Assembly (NCBI RefSeq): GCF_052324685.1
Contig: NC_135223.1
Location: 9,828,403-9,892,402 of the forward strand
Length of the DNA stretch: 64,000 bases
Source: Brachyhypopomus gauderio
Lineage: Eukaryota > Chordata > Actinopteri > Gymnotiformes > Hypopomidae
Direction of reading: 5' to 3'
Shown here: positions 1 to 13,278 of the stretch, one piece after another
How positions within the stretch are numbered: position 1 is the first letter of the stretch
How the letters are laid out: each line of letters opens with the position of its first letter
Made by a program: the position numbers and the translations under genes
Notes under the pieces: generated by a model
Database searches by the model: none
What the model was told of the DNA's origin: nothing
What the model saw: the letters and a program-made list of their open reading frames with translations, nothing else

Positions 1-1276
1 TTTGGCAAAATAGGGCCTCCTCGGGTATTATTCCTAGGTTAATGACGCTATACGTACTACTAACAGTAGGATCATAGCCATAGAGCACAGTCGTAATCCA
101 GCAGCTCTGTATTCTGCTCAGTTGGAGGATTAAATGCTTAAGTCATTAAGCCCTTCTGTATCATACAGATCGCATAAATCTTATATAAACTTATAATGAA
201 TCTGTTTATCATAACGCCACTGGGACTCCTAATAATTAACCCCAAGGTTTTCATGTACAAAAGTCAAGAGGCATTTTTTTTTCCCACACATTTCTCACAT
301 ATATATGTAACTGTGACACTTGACACACTGCTGGGGGTGTGTCCTTGTGATGCTTGCGAAATACAAGGTATAAAGCATCATCTCCAGGCGTCAGGAAATA
401 ACTGTGGACATTATTTTTCACATCTCAGTTCTCCGTGATAACTGCACGGGGTAAGTCATTAAATGGCCATTGGTTTTGTTCTGGTATTTTTGGAAACACT
501 AGCCTTTAGTTGTTCTACAGCCTAAACCATAAGGTAATGTAGCTACCTTTTTCTGTCCAACACATTTCCTATGTAGCAGATGTTTATATTGGTAATTGCT
601 TTGCATAGGTTACCAATATTCATTATTCATGAAAATACTAAGTGAGAAGAAATGCCATTAAAAAAATATATTTTAGTGTAATTAAATGTTAATGCATAGT
701 TTTTTTGGAGATTCAAAAAAGTTGAGGACTTACAATAAGTACAAATAAGATGTGCTGAAGACAAATTATTGCACTTTCCCTAATACGTGCATCAATATAT
801 TTGTTTATCTGTTTAGTTCATTTGAGGGTATATCTGTTTATCTATTTAGTTTTGTTTATCTGTTTAGTTAGTTTGTGGGTTTATTTGTTTAGTTAATTTG
901 TGGGTATATATGTTTATCTGTTTATTTTGTTTGTGGGTATATTTGTATTATATTATCCTTTATATCTTAGTTTGTTTGTTCATATGTTCATTTCCTATTG
1001 TGATGTAAAATTGTTGCTTTGTAAATATTACTGCCTGTTTATTAATGGGGTAATTATGTAGGCTCCTAATGTAAATGAATAATATTATCATTTGTGTATA
1101 TAAGTCATTAGTTATTATGCCTAAGGTTTGAAGGAACCATTATCTTAGAATGGTCAGGCTATGGGTTTATATTGCAGTTTGAAAATGTCTTTCTAAATTG
1201 TACAAATATTTTTCCCTTTTTGTTGTTGTTGTTGCTGATCTCCCCATAAGGAGCCCATAGACACCAGTGTGCCAGT
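1..1276. other. 5' flank of the ABCB gene, no gene seen
   Basis: AT-rich non-coding DNA. Short open frames here have no recognisable content. From about 798 to 950 there is a degenerate tandem repeat built on the word gtttatctgtttagtt. I see no clear TATA box or CpG-rich promoter, so an upstream non-coding exon could lie here or outside the window. Confidence 0.5.
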
Positions 1277-3341
1277 ATGACGGAGGAGCTGAATTCAGAA
1301 GAAACCCAACCTCCAGCTGATCTTCAAGGTGTGGCCTCTCTGCTCCCAGTCTGCATACACCTTTCACAGTAATTACGACATGCCATGTTTGGTAGCTGCA
1401 GGCGCTCCACTAGTTTATCTGGTTTCAAAGGACACGCTAACTGTAAACAATGCAAAACTATTGGACTTCTCTTCAGTGTTCCTCGGAAACATCGGTCCTT
1501 TGGTTTGTGACCTTCTTGATGTACCTGTTTTCCCAGAGGTTCCTGTGGGACACATCAACTTGGCTTTCAGTGAGAATGAGAAACCTCAGGATGAGACAGC
1601 AGAGAACTTGCCCAAGGACAACTCCAAGTCCACGCCAAAGGACAAAAAGTAATTACAGGCTGGTACTGTACTTATTACACATGACCTGCATCACACAATT
1701 AGTCACTGAATCATGTGATTGTGTTGCTATTATTAAAGAAAGAAGAAGAAGAAGTCTGATAAGCCAAAGGAGAAGGGGAAGTCAGTCGGCTTCTTCCAGC
1801 TGGTAAGGCGATGTCTGAGACCCCTCTCCATATTCACAACCTGAATGGTTGCAGTGTGCCTGTACTTTAAGACATGTCACCTGGCTTCTGTTGTGGTTAC
1901 AGTTTCGTTATGCCACCTGCTCAGAGGTTTTCCTGATGCTGATTGGTCTCCTGTGTTCTGCTATTCATGGCGCCGCCCTGCCGCTCATGTGTGTAGTGTT
2001 TGGACAGATGACAGACAGCTTTGTACTAAGCGGCCAAGCGGTCAACTTCACAGGTACATATAAGAACAAAATTAAGACCAAAATTAGCTGAACGGCAGGA
2101 CTGTGTTTCACATAAACGTATACTGTCCTGTAAACACTTAAATAAGAAGTGTTAGACATACCTAAACACGCCAATTGTGTTCATTTTGGTTTTTGGAATC
2201 ATGATTGCCATAGCATTTCAGAAAACTTTGAAAATACTTAATTGTTCACCCTTACAGCAAACTTCACCTATAACTTTACACTGAATTCCTCTGGCTGTAA
2301 AACTATCCCCGGAGTGGATATTGAAGGTCTAATGACGAAGTAAGAGGCTACCTGTTGTCTTCTGTCTTCATTTTCTTAATGTTACTGATGTTTACATTCA
2401 CTTTGGCTCAATGTTTAATACTCATGCTAATATGTCTAATGTTTAATACTGCTTCTGCTAATGTGTCTAATGTTTAATAGCCTACTGCTCATGCTAATGT
2501 GTCTAATGTTTAATAATGCTTATGCTAATGTGTCTAATGTTTAATACTGCTAATGCTAATGTGTCTAATGTTTAATACTGCTTATGCTAATGTGTCTAAT
2601 GTTTAATACTGCTCATGCTAATGTGTCTAATGTTTAATACTGCTCATGCTAATGCATCTCTTTAAATCACACAGGTATGCTTATTACTTTATTGGGATCG
2701 GGGCTGGAGTATTTCTCTTCGGAACATTTCAGGTCATGCTGTTCGTAATGACAGCTACTAGACAGACCAAGCGCATCCGAGAAAAATACTTCCATGCCAT
2801 ACTCCACCAGCAGATGGCGTGGTTCGACACACATCCCATTGGAGAACTCAGCACTCGGCTCTCAGAGTAGGTTATAATTACCAAATTCACCAGTCAAACA
2901 TTGTTTTCATGTAAATTTTGTAATTCAGATTCTAAACACTTCTAAAATGACTGCATGCTGGGATTACTATTTACCTAATTCTATGGTGTCAGTAATATGA
3001 CTTTTCTTGCTTTGCCCCCTACAGTGACATTAACACAGTCAACGATGGCTTGGGAGACAAAATCTGCATATTTGTACAGTTCTTCTGCAGATTTCTCACT
3101 GGTATTATAATTGGATTGGTCTTTGGCTGGAAGCTGGCACTGGTCATTTTGGCAGTCAGTCCATTGCTGGCAGGATCAGCTGCTGTGTGGTCTAAAGTAT
3201 GTAAAAGTTCACCTCAAGGCAAATTCATTTGATCAAAGTCCTTGATAGCAATTTACCTCTTAGCATCAAAATTTCAAAACCTACTATTGGTAGAAGGGGT
3301 GTGAAAGTCACATGCACGCATGCACGCATGCAAGCACACGT

Positions 3342-3424
<83 letters not shown>

Positions 3425-3946
3425 CTCTCTGAATGTCCTTATAATACTACTACTACTACTACTACTACAAAATTCTGCAGCCAGAGTTCTAATGTCCACA
3501 AAGAAATCTGATCACATCACTCCTATCCTCCATCAGTTACACTGGCTTCCTATCTCAGAACGCATCCACTATAAAATCCTACTCCTAACATTCAAATCTC
3601 TGCATGGTCTTGCACCCTCCTATCTCTCCAACCTTCTCCACCTTCATATCTCATCACGTCAGCTCAGGTCCTCTAACCTAGGTTTGCTCTCCGTCCCACG
3701 ACACAGACTCTCTACTATGGGTGGCAGATCATTCAGTGTTGCTGCCCCCACCCTCTGGAATTCGTTACCTCCCTCTATTCGCTCCTCTGACTCTCTCTCT
3801 ACTTTCAAAACTCAACTCAAGACTTTCCTCTTTTCTCGATATTTCCGCTCTCTCTAAGCCCTGTATTTTTCCCCTTTCATGTGTGTACAGCGACCTTGGG
3901 TTTGTGAAAGGCGCTATATAAAATAAATATATTATTATTACTGGTA

Positions 3947-3989
<43 letters not shown>

Positions 3990-6900
3990 TAATACTATAC
4001 TATTTATAATATTAAGCGGAGAACTTAGTTGTACTTGTTATCTTATAAGCAAAGCATACATTAACATCATTTTGAATGCAACGCTGCTTCTCACAGATTC
4101 TTGCCAACCTCACCAACAAGGAGCTATCAGCCTATGCTAAAGCTGGAGCAGTTGCTGAGGAGGTTCTTGTGGCCATCAGGACAGTCGTGGCGTTCAATGG
4201 CCAACAGAAAGCTCTGCAAAAGTGAGGGTGTGCTTTTTACTTCACAGTTCTGATTTAGAGGAGTTATTCAGAGAATCTTGCTGGTTCTCTTACCAAAGAT
4301 AAACTCTTTTTTAAGCTTTGGCAAACAGTGCCCAGACTGGTTTAATGTGTTTTTTTCTGGGTTTTAGGTATGAAAGCAATCTGGTGGATGCAAAGAACTT
4401 TGGGGTGAAAAAAGCTATAACCACAAACGTGTCCCTGGGGCTAACGCAGTTCTTCATATTTGGAACGTATGCTCTGGCGTTCTGGTATGGCACAAAGCTC
4501 TCCGTGGATGAACCCCAGAACTACAGCATTGGAAGCGTCATCACTGTGAGTATGAACTGTGCAACACCATTTTCTGCTTAAGCAACTGAGGGTCCATGAC
4601 AGTCTTCACAAACAAAAACATTTGTGTCTTCAGGTCTTCTTTGCTGTGATGATTGGTGCATTCTCTTTGGGTCAGGCAGCTCCCAACCTGGAGAGTGTTG
4701 CTAAGGCTCGTGGTGCTGCATATTCCATCTATGATACCATTGACAGGGTACTGACTTTACTCGTACAGATTAGCTGTATTAAACATATGAAGTATTATTG
4801 TCCGGAAATATTGTGTCTGTGTTACTGCTGTGGAGGAACGAGATAACGTTGATTATTATAGGACAAAAAAAGCTGAGTCGGGTTCAAATTTGTTTGATTT
4901 TGTTTTTGTCTCTCAGCCCCGTCCTATTGACAGCAGTTCAGAGGAAGGATTTAAACCAGACAGTGTGAAAGGTGACATCGAATTCAAGAACATCCAGTTC
5001 AGCTACCCGTCCAGAAAGGAAGTGAAGGTAATGCATTAAGAGAAGCTCATGTATGATTCAGACTGCATAAAATCACAAATGAACCAGGAAAAGGAATGTG
5101 AAACACCCAGATTTTGTCATTTATGTTTACGTTTTTGTGTCCTGCTGTAGATTCTGCAGGGGATGAGTCTGAAAGTGCCCCATGGGAAGACAGTTGCTCT
5201 GGTGGGAGCCAGTGGCTGTGGGAAGAGCACCACCATTCAGCTGCTGCAGCGGTTTTATGATCCTGATGCAGGAGAGGTAAATATGATCATGTCTCCACTC
5301 CCTCAGAGTGGTGGTGTGAGGTTGAGCGGTGGGTTCTGAGTTCTGGTGGTGTGTGTAGGTGACCCTGGACGGGCGAGATGTTCGTTCTCTGAATGTGCGA
5401 TGGCTGAGGGAGAATATGGGCATCGTGAGCCAGGAGCCTATACTGTTTGGCACCACGATCGCCGAGAACATCCGCTATGGCCGTGAGGACGCTACCGATG
5501 AGGACATCGAACGTGCTGTGAGAGAGGCCAATGCCTACGAATTCATCTCCAGACTTCCAGACGTAAGAGTCATGCACGTGTTCTACATGTTGTATACTGA
5601 CATATAAATCTTTGAAATCTGACACACACTGTCTTGAAAACACATTTTTGCGTATCACTTGAAATATTCAAAATGGCTGGGATGTTGTATGTAAATGCTG
5701 GAGTTGTGTTTTCTGAGGCAGAAGCTGAACACGATGGTGGGGGAGCGGGGGGCTCAGCTGAGTGGGGGACAGAAACAGAGGATCGCTATCGCTCGGGCTC
5801 TGGTCAAAAACCCCAAAATCCTCCTGCTGGATGAAGCCACCTCAGCCCTGGACACACAGAGTGAATCCATCGTTCAGGCTGCCTTAGATAAGGTAGCACT
5901 AGACCAGTGACTCCCACACACCCCCTGTCACACTCATAGTGCTTTTTCATATCAACCATTCACCTGCACTGTTCAATAAAGTTCTTGCTGGATGGATTAT
6001 AACACATGACTGATTTTGAGTGTTGTTTCCAAGGCGAGATCAGGTCGCACCACCATAGTGATTGCTCACCGGCTGTCCACCATCCGCTCAGCCGACGTGA
6101 TCGCAGGGTTTCGGGACGGCCAAGTAGTGGAGCAGGGCACTCACAGGGAGCTCATGAGCAAGAAGGGGATCTACTACTCTCTCGTCATGCAGCAGGTACT
6201 CCAGCAGCCTGGAACAGCCCGACTACACACAGGAGTTAAAATAACAGGTTCTTTGATGTTTCACTGCAGTCTAGCAGAGGATCCAGGAGAGTGTTTTGGT
6301 CCTCACTCACGTCTGAAGCTTAACTGTGAATTTGTCACTGGTGCACAGACTGCAGGTGGTCAAGGACCTGATGAAGATGAGGATGATGATGAAAGTGATT
6401 CTGAAGGGGAAACATGTGAAGAATCTTCTGACTCTGATGTTGCTGATGACCTGGTGGAGGTGAAGATAGTAGATGGTGGTTTCGAAAGGAGCTCAATAAG
6501 ACGCAGCATTGCTCTTCAAAGGAGATCATTAAAGAGAAAGTCAACAAAGAAAAAGAAGTCCAAAAAGAAGTCCAAAAAGGACAAAAAGGACAAAAAGGTA
6601 CAAAATCTGATAATCGCAACACTTATGATTCATCAGGTGGTAAAAATTGCTACAATCATATCTCCTGATTTAAATATTTGCTGCTTTCATCCCATTTGTA
6701 ACAATAATATGTATAAATAGAATGCATTTAAAAATCACCATCACCAACATTTAAAAATCACCATGCTCAATAAACCTTTTTCATTTTTCAATCTACATAT
6801 ATCTTTGTGCTCATCCCTCCATTAGAAAAAGGAAAAAGTTCCAGACGTCCCTTTCGGCACGGTCCTGGCTCTGAACAAGCCCGAGTGGCCCTATCTGGTG

Positions 6901-9900
6901 GTGGGCACACTGGCCAGCTTTGTGGGAGGAGCTGTCTACCCCTGTGTGGCCATCCTCTTTGCCAAAATCATTGGTGTGAGTAGTCGCCTTTCTTTGTGTT
7001 TGCCAGTTGTCAAATAAATCCTTTGACTGCACGTAGTGAGTCTAGATGTAAGATTCTTCTTCATCTGTACCTGTCTCTTCTAGCGCTTAAAGAAGCTAAC
7101 TGGAGCGCTCCTATTAGCACACATAAACATTGAACGTTTTGTTAGACATCTTTGTTTGTATGTAGGTGTTTGCTGAGACTGACCCGGAAGTGAAGCGACA
7201 GAAGACACTGTTGTTTTCCCTCATGTTCCTCGTGGTTGGATTTGTAGCATTCATCACCATCTTCTTTCAGGTGCTCTGACTACACAAACTCTCTCATGTC
7301 TTCTTTGGTTTAAATTTTGTTTGTCTTCACCTATTTAAAATATCGATACTTCTTTTCCAGGGCTATATGTTTGGTAAATCTGGAGAAATTTTAACAATGA
7401 GGCTGAGGAGTCAGGCTTTCAAAGCCATTTTGAGACAGGTATGGCTGTACTTTTGAGACAGGCTCATTTATGGTATGGTAAGTTAAAAGAAGTTCTGTAA
7501 ATACTGTAATACAGTTGACATCATGGTTGACTGAAGGATTTCTATTATTTTAGGACATTGGCTGGTTTGATGACACCAACAATGCTGTAGGAGTCTTGAC
7601 CACTAAATTAGCAACAGATGCATCACTTACCAAAGGGGTGAGTAGAGTGATTTGATATCAGTATTGGTAATTGTAATACCGCAAAATACTTAAAGTTATA
7701 CTTTAAATGTATACTGTAAATAATGCATTTAAAGTTCCTTTAGGATCTGAACTGTACTTTGACATGAAGTACATAGTTATTTTTCATTAGCCAGTTTCTG
7801 AATACAAACATATGTATCTTTTCTCTCATTTTGCCTTTAGGCAGCAGGATCTAGACTAGGGTTGGCCACCAACACGATTTGCGCCCTGCTCATTGCTGTG
7901 ATTGTAGCCTTCATCTACTGCTGGCAACTCACCCTGCTCATCCTCGCCTGTGTGCCCTTCCTCACTGGAGCACATTACGTCCAGATGAAAGCCATGGGTG
8001 GCCACGCCTCCAAAGACCAGAGTGCTCTGGAGATGGCAGGCAAGGTAACTGGTGGTGTTGGTATTTCATTATGGAGCTCAATGAATAACAATACAGGTGT
8101 ATTCCAAATGAAAGTGATAACTCAAGTTACTTGAGTAACAGTAGTACTTTAAATATCATCTAAACCAGGTATCACCAAATGGCGGACCGCGGTCCGGATT
8201 CGGACCCGAACGCCGTCCTGTCCGGACCCAATCACATTCCTGATTAACTGGATACGGACCCAAATGCCAAAAAAATTTTAACGGGAGACTATATTTTAAA
8301 CCGGAGAATTTATTTTCAGACGAGTGTTACGATCACCACCCATTTGAGTGTTACGTTTGCATACCCCCCCCCCCCCCCCCCCCCCGCTCAACAACTTTCG
8401 TTCGACCACCCCCCCCCTCGCCACCGCGGTCCCGGTTCTAAGGTCTGAGCTATCTGCCAAAAATGGACCGCGGAAAGATTTAATTGATTACCCCTGATCT
8501 AAACTAAATAGCTTATTTATAAAACAATCTTAAATTAAACACAGCTGACTGGCATATCAACGCTCATCTTCCTCAGATATCCACAGAAACAGTTGAGAAC
8601 ATCAGGACTGTTGTTTCCTTAACAAGAGAAAAGGTCTTCTTCCGCGAGTTCACTGAAAGCCTCAGTAAACCATATCGGTAAATCTTAGTTTTCTGAATCA
8701 TTTTAGTTTCTAAATGAACATTTATTTCATGCACTCACGTGTAGACTCAAGTCATACATAATTATCTCGAGCCATACATTTCTTTACCTTTTCAGGTCCG
8801 CCTTATGTAAAGCACCTATTTATGGACTCACCTTCGCCTTCTCTCAAGCAGTCCCCTACTTGGTCAATGCTGCTGTCTTCCGCTTTGGGGCCTGGCTGAT
8901 TGCGCACTGCTACACTGAATATGAGAATGTTTTCCTGTAAGCAAACTCATGCAAAGTATAGCTTCCGAAGTATAGAGTTCACTTCACACTCTTAGAACAA
9001 GATGCTGATGCCCAGTTTTTCTGTCCCCGTGATGTCCAGCGTGTTTTCTGTGATCGTCTTCGCTGCCATGAGTGTTGGCCAGTCTTCATCTTTAGCCCCA
9101 GACTTTGCCAAAGCCAAAGCAGCAGCTGGAAGGATCTTGAACCTGCTGGCAAAAATACCCGAGATTGACATCTACAGTGAGGCAGGAGACAAACCAGTGA
9201 GTAGTGGATCTGTTAGCTTGGTCTCACCACAGGGAGACAAATCATACGAAATGCCATATTACATTATTGGAATATCATTGGGCCAAGCTGCAAAGCAGCA
9301 GTCATAAAGCATTGTAGGCATGTTAAAGAGTTTCTGGTCCTTTTGCAGACACACTTTGTGGGAGACGTCGAGTTCCGTGACGTGCATTTCTCATACCCGA
9401 CACGTCCGAACGTGAGGATTCTGCAGGGACTAAATGTATCGGTGGCTCAAGGACAGACGCTGGCACTGGTGGGGAGCAGTGGCTGTGGGAAGAGCACCTC
9501 CATCCAGTTACTGGAACGCTTCTACAACCCTCACAGTGGACAAGTGGTGAGTTGGGCACCCAGGAAACCTTTAACATCATCACTGCGGCAATAGCCTAGG
9601 CTAAGGATGCTAGTCGGCTTACAAGGTTTGAAATATGTTTATGTATGTATATGTAACCATTAAATATGTTAAGAACAATGTATTGTTCAAAGGGTTTCGC
9701 TGGTGTTAGCTGTATTGCTCACTGCGGTCTCTTGTTCAGCTTGCAGATGGGGCAGACACAAGCAATCTGAACTTGGCCTGGCTACGTTCTCAGCTGGGCC
9801 TGGTCTCTCAGGAGCCCATCCTGTTCGACTGTAGCATCACTGAGAACATCCAGTATGGAGACAACAGTCGTGTGGTCAGCCAGCAAGAGGTTGAAGAGGC

Positions 9901-10724
9901 TGCAAGAAATGCCAATATCCATGACTTTATTCTCAACCTACCTGAGGTAAAACTTTGTTTCAGGAGGCATTTTCTGCATGTGTATACAAATTTCACTGGT
10001 TAATTTTAATATCTGCAAATGTTAGTCTTTGTGTGTCTGCCTTTGTGCAAATGTGTAAATATGAAAATGTTTCAGATGTAAAATTTAACATTTGGTATTG
10101 TATCTGTAAAACAAACATTATACAATGAAAGTAAACTTGCCACCACTGGCATGTATATACCATGTTTGTTCAGAAATACGACACACGTGTGGGGGATAAA
10201 GGCACTCAGTTGTCTGGAGGGCAGAAACAGAGGATAGCCATCGCTCGAGCTCTGGTGCGCAAGCCCAAAGTGCTGCTGCTGGATGAAGCCACTTCAGCCC
10301 TGGACACGGAGAGTGAGAAGGTCAGTGAGAGGCTCCTGGACCTCTTTAGCATTCTGTCTATTCATTATCATAAAAAATACCTAAACATGCCGATAACATA
10401 TAGGATTCAGAACACAATGCTTAGGTTTTTTCTACTTGGTATTCAGTCTGTGATGGAGAGACAGCTGATAACCTCTGGTTTATTAAAATGTAATTGTTGG
10501 TTCCTCTTCTGTTTGCTGTGGTCCAGATTGTGCAGAAAGCTCTAGATGCTGCTCGACTGGGCCGCACCTGCATCGTCATTGCCCACCGTTTGACCACCAT
10601 CCAGAATGCTGATATCATCGCGGTCATTCAGAACGGCCAGGTGGCTGAGCAGGGCACACACAGCCAGCTAATGGCCAACCATGGAGTGTACTATGGCCTC
10701 GTGAATGCTCAGGTCCCTCACTAA
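1277..10724 (+). CDS. abcb4/abcb5-like: ABCB-family full transporter (P-glycoprotein-like), 28 coding exons
   Basis: ATP-driven efflux pump of the plasma membrane, ABCB1/4/5 type. Exons: 1277-1328, 1537-1648, 1739-1802, 1903-2053, 2258-2339, 2675-2866, 3025-3196, 4097-4221, 4368-4545, 4634-4747, 4917-5027, 5151-5276, 5359-5562, 5722-5892, 6034-6195, 6349-6597, 6826-6975, 7166-7270, 7361-7438, 7554-7637, 7841-8044, 8577-8677, 8796-8936, 9040-9196, 9349-9546, 9740-9946, 10174-10320, 10527-10724. All have GT-AG borders and matching phases; total 4,035 nt, 1,344 residues. Order TMD1-NBD1-linker-TMD2-NBD2. NBD1: Walker [10 protein letters not shown] at 470, LSGGQ at 574, ILLLDE at 594, H-loop His 630. 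NBD2: GSSGCGKST at 1137, LSGGQ at 1243, VLLLDE at 1263, His 1299. Both ATP sites keep their catalytic residues, unlike BSEP (ABCB11). The C-terminus LVNAQ suggests fish Abcb4/Abcb5. The first two exons are least certain, chosen by phase. Slightly long for the family because of the linker. Confidence 0.95.
2399..2660. repeat. Minisatellite in ABCB intron 5
   Basis: About eight imperfect copies of a roughly 30-bp unit containing taatgtgtctaatgtttaat, ending just before the acceptor of exon 6 at 2675. Length is probably polymorphic. Confidence 0.85.
3347..3422. repeat. (CA)n microsatellite in ABCB intron 7
   Basis: About 37 CA dinucleotides. The long His/Thr or Cys/Val open frames across it are artefacts. 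It is followed at 3447-3468 by a short ACT repeat. Confidence 0.95.
3469..3990 (+). mobile_element. 3' end of a non-LTR retrotransposon (L2/Rex1-like), truncated
   Basis: The open frame ending at 3857 encodes the tail that follows the reverse transcriptase in fish L2/Rex1-type LINEs: an HWLPI segment, then [18 protein letters not shown], then [10 protein letters not shown]. The 3' UTR-like sequence GGCGCTATATAAAATAAA runs into a (TAA)n tract at 3947-3988, the usual 3' terminus of this group. No polymerase domain is present, so it is a dead 5'-truncated copy in intron 7 of the transporter gene. Confidence 0.8.
6349..6597 (+). other. ABCB linker exon with acidic block followed by Lys-rich block
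   Basis: This 83-codon exon encodes the cytoplasmic linker between the two halves, residues 673-755. It begins with an Asp/Glu/Ser run ([16 protein letters not shown]), then a basic stretch with three Arg/Lys-Ser sites (RRSI, RRSL, RKS) of the form used by PKA/PKC, and ends in a Lys-rich tail that continues into exon 17. The mammalian ABCB1 linker is also phosphorylated; the strong charge segregation here is unusual. The nucleotide sequence is purine-rich, and a short AAG repeat may be slippage prone. Confidence 0.8.
8166..8496. mobile_element. Non-autonomous hAT element in ABCB intron 21
   Basis: A 331-bp insertion with termini CAGGTATCACCAA and (reverse strand) CAGGGGTAATCAA, flanked by an exact 8-bp duplication ATCTAAAC at 8158-8165 and 8497-8504. 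CAG termini plus an 8-bp duplication identify hAT. The interior is GC-rich with repeated ggaccgcggtcc-like words and two long C runs (about 8367-8385 and 8409-8416). Confidence 0.9.
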
Positions 10725-10974
10725 CGGCCAAACAAGCTTCCATAAACAAGTCAACACTGTATTACATATGGTTGTATACAAAACAATGCTATTATAGCCA
10801 GTACTCTAAGCTAATGTTCTATACATTTTTTGTCTCATATAATTATTACATACTACTTTTAGATTATTTTAGAGTAATAGAATTTTATTTAGCTAGAACA
10901 GAATGACAAATGACGTCAAGCTATTTATTTTAGATCTACATGTTTACAATAAAGTAAACTCAAGAATTGCATTT
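10725..10974 (+). other. ABCB 3' UTR region
   Basis: AT-rich sequence after the stop codon. It runs to the polyadenylation signal and is closed off by a solo LTR inserted 21 bp beyond that signal. Confidence 0.6.
10948..10953 (+). promoter_or_regulatory. Polyadenylation signal of the ABCB gene
   Basis: AATAAA 224 bp after the stop codon; the first canonical signal downstream on the + strand. Confidence 0.65.
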
Positions 10975-11311
10975 TGTGACGCGCGGCGGAGCAGGGAAGG
11001 ATGAGACACGAATCCTCCTTTTGACTGACGTCACTTAATTTTTAACAGAGATTGCGCAATATAGCGCACGAGGAACATATACTTGAACACAGAACGTGTA
11101 AACATTAGACAACGACGAGCACAGGACACTGCGCGAGCGCACATTAAATAGACAAACCACATTAGCCCCACGTGATTACGAGACAAGTCACAGGTGAGAC
11201 AGATTATCACACGACATAACCATAACCACGTAGATCCACAGATGCAGACGATGCACGTGGACAACGTAAACACACGCCCAAAAGGGAGGGGCCGGGGTCC
11301 TTAACGTGACA
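10975..11311 (-). mobile_element. Solo LTR, family A copy 1
   Basis: 337 bp running TGTGACG to CGTGACA with an exact 5-bp duplication CATTT on both sides (10970-10974 and 11312-11316). It is clearly homologous to the LTR at 21476-21816. The sister copy has TTTATT near the left end, so the LTR reads on the minus strand. No internal sequence remains. Confidence 0.88.
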
Positions 11312-13278
11312 CATTTAATCTCACTATCAGTATTCACACCATAGGTTTGGTTTTAACCAATGTTATGGTTCATTTAATTTAGTAAACAAAAGAATGTTAA
11401 AATATCAGTGTAATCTCACATATAAACATTTTATACCAGTGATAGGTTATTAGATCACATTGTTGTGAATGGAACAGTGCTTTAGTTTCAAAGCAAGATA
11501 AAGTGAAGTGTTTGCATTTTACATGTACATATTGACATTTATATGTTTCACTATGTAAATATGCTGTGTCTATTTGTATCTAGCCATATATAAATGTTTG
11601 TCTGTTCTGTGCAAATGCATTATTTTGTATTGTTTTATTTTTTAAATAATAATCATTTGGTAAAACAATTTGTGACTTCTCACAAAAATTATTTGTAATA
11701 TAAGTGTAATTGTACTATGCTCTTAGCTTATATATTATCTGCTTCGAATGTATTTGCTATCTGTGATGGTGTGTACACACTACTTCAAAGCAATAGAGTT
11801 CATCAGTAATACTGTGGTCACACAGCAAGGGTCAAAATCAGGTAGATGGGAAAAATGTGTCATTCAATTACAAGGTCAAAAAGAGTCCAGGTCAGGTTCA
11901 TCTGTTCAGCCAGGCAGAGGTACAAAAGGGGTACGCCAAAAGAAACAGACCAAACAAGTCGAACCATGAAAACAAACTGCAATCAGAAAAACCAGTCAGT
12001 AAGCTTTCCAAAACTGTAGGCAATACTTTGCAAGGTGTATAGGGAGAGTTCAGGTATTTATCAAGGCCGTGTAATCAGAAACAGGTGGAAGCTAATACTC
12101 AGGGGAGGAGGAATGGGGCAGTCGAAGCATGGAATTCTGGGAGTTGCAGTCTCCTTGGTTGAGCTGCATGACACTATGATTGTGCTACTTTACTGCATCG
12201 TAGGACACTTGATCTTGAAAGATTCCTTTGAAGCATTCAAATATTATGACTACCTATTTATTAGTGTGTTGGTAGGCTGTATATTGTGAAGTGAAGGCGG
12301 AGGTGAAAACAAAAGAAGCACAAAACAGGAAATACCTTGAGCAGGTCAGGAGTGCATCTTTCTCTTGTGTTTGGCAACCTGCTGGAAGAGACGTCAGCTT
12401 ACAAGCAGGCAGCAGTTAACCACACACAGGTAAAGCTCATGTGAATCAACCACTGGCTCTCAGGACGCCACGTCCCCCCGCTGCCCTCGGTGAAAGGAAC
12501 TCAGCCACCACTGTGTGTCCCAGACCTGTGGAACGCCTCATTTCTGAAGGGCTGAAGTGCCAGATACCAACGGGTGAGCCACGCCTCGGCACCCTTCATG
12601 CGGTGGAGGCGTTGGAGCATGGGCGTGGGTGCAGCAGGGAGTGAAAGGGCATCCCATCAGGCAGTGCTGCAGGGTGAGACCTCCCCCACTCGATAGCGAG
12701 GCATTCCTTCTCAACAGTGCCAAACTGAGTCTCACGCACTGGCAGCTTTTGAGTAATATACAGCATCCAGGTGCCCCTTCCCCTCGACTATCTGGAACAA
12801 CATGGCCCTCTGTCTGAAACGTCCACCCGCAAGACAAAGGGGAGGGAGAGGGCCGGTGAATGCCACAGCGGCCCCCACGGAGAACCACCTGCTTGAAAGC
12901 TTATTGGCAGTGATCTGTCCACTGGACCAGGTCTGCAACTCCCTTTTAATGAGATTAGTCACCATAACTCCACCCATCCAGGAGATACTCATGGTATCTC
13001 CTGGATGGGAGAGGCTATCTGGCACAGGCTGACAAGTGTCTTAATAATCGTTCCAAACACTGTCGACACAAGTGACAGCACGTGTAGTGCTAGCACAACC
13101 AAATAACATACAAAGCACACAGGGATGACTCACACAAAGACGAGCGACAAGCACAACATCGACACATTAAATACCTTAACATAAACAAGAACCAAGTGCA
13201 ACACATAACTTTAATGAGATGAGTGACAGGTGAGACGGATAAATCACACCTAAAGGAAATATATGTCTAGACATAAAC
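11312..13278. other. Intergenic, old repeat debris, no gene recognised
   Basis: Short open frames (for example 12441-12644 and 12538-12888 minus) show no known domain and overlap on both strands. The stretch 13050-13270 resembles family-A LTR-like sequence (direct words such as gatgagtgacaggtgagac). A perfect hairpin lies at 12973-13009. Confidence 0.5.
12973..13009. repeat. Short perfect inverted repeat
   Basis: Two 16-bp arms (left cccatccaggagatac) around a 5-base loop. Function unknown; could be the end of a foldback element. Confidence 0.75.

Noticed and set aside
3225..3511. Overlapping ORFs of His/Thr or Cys/Val repeats on both strands
   Set aside because: They are translations of the CA microsatellite and lie inside an intron.
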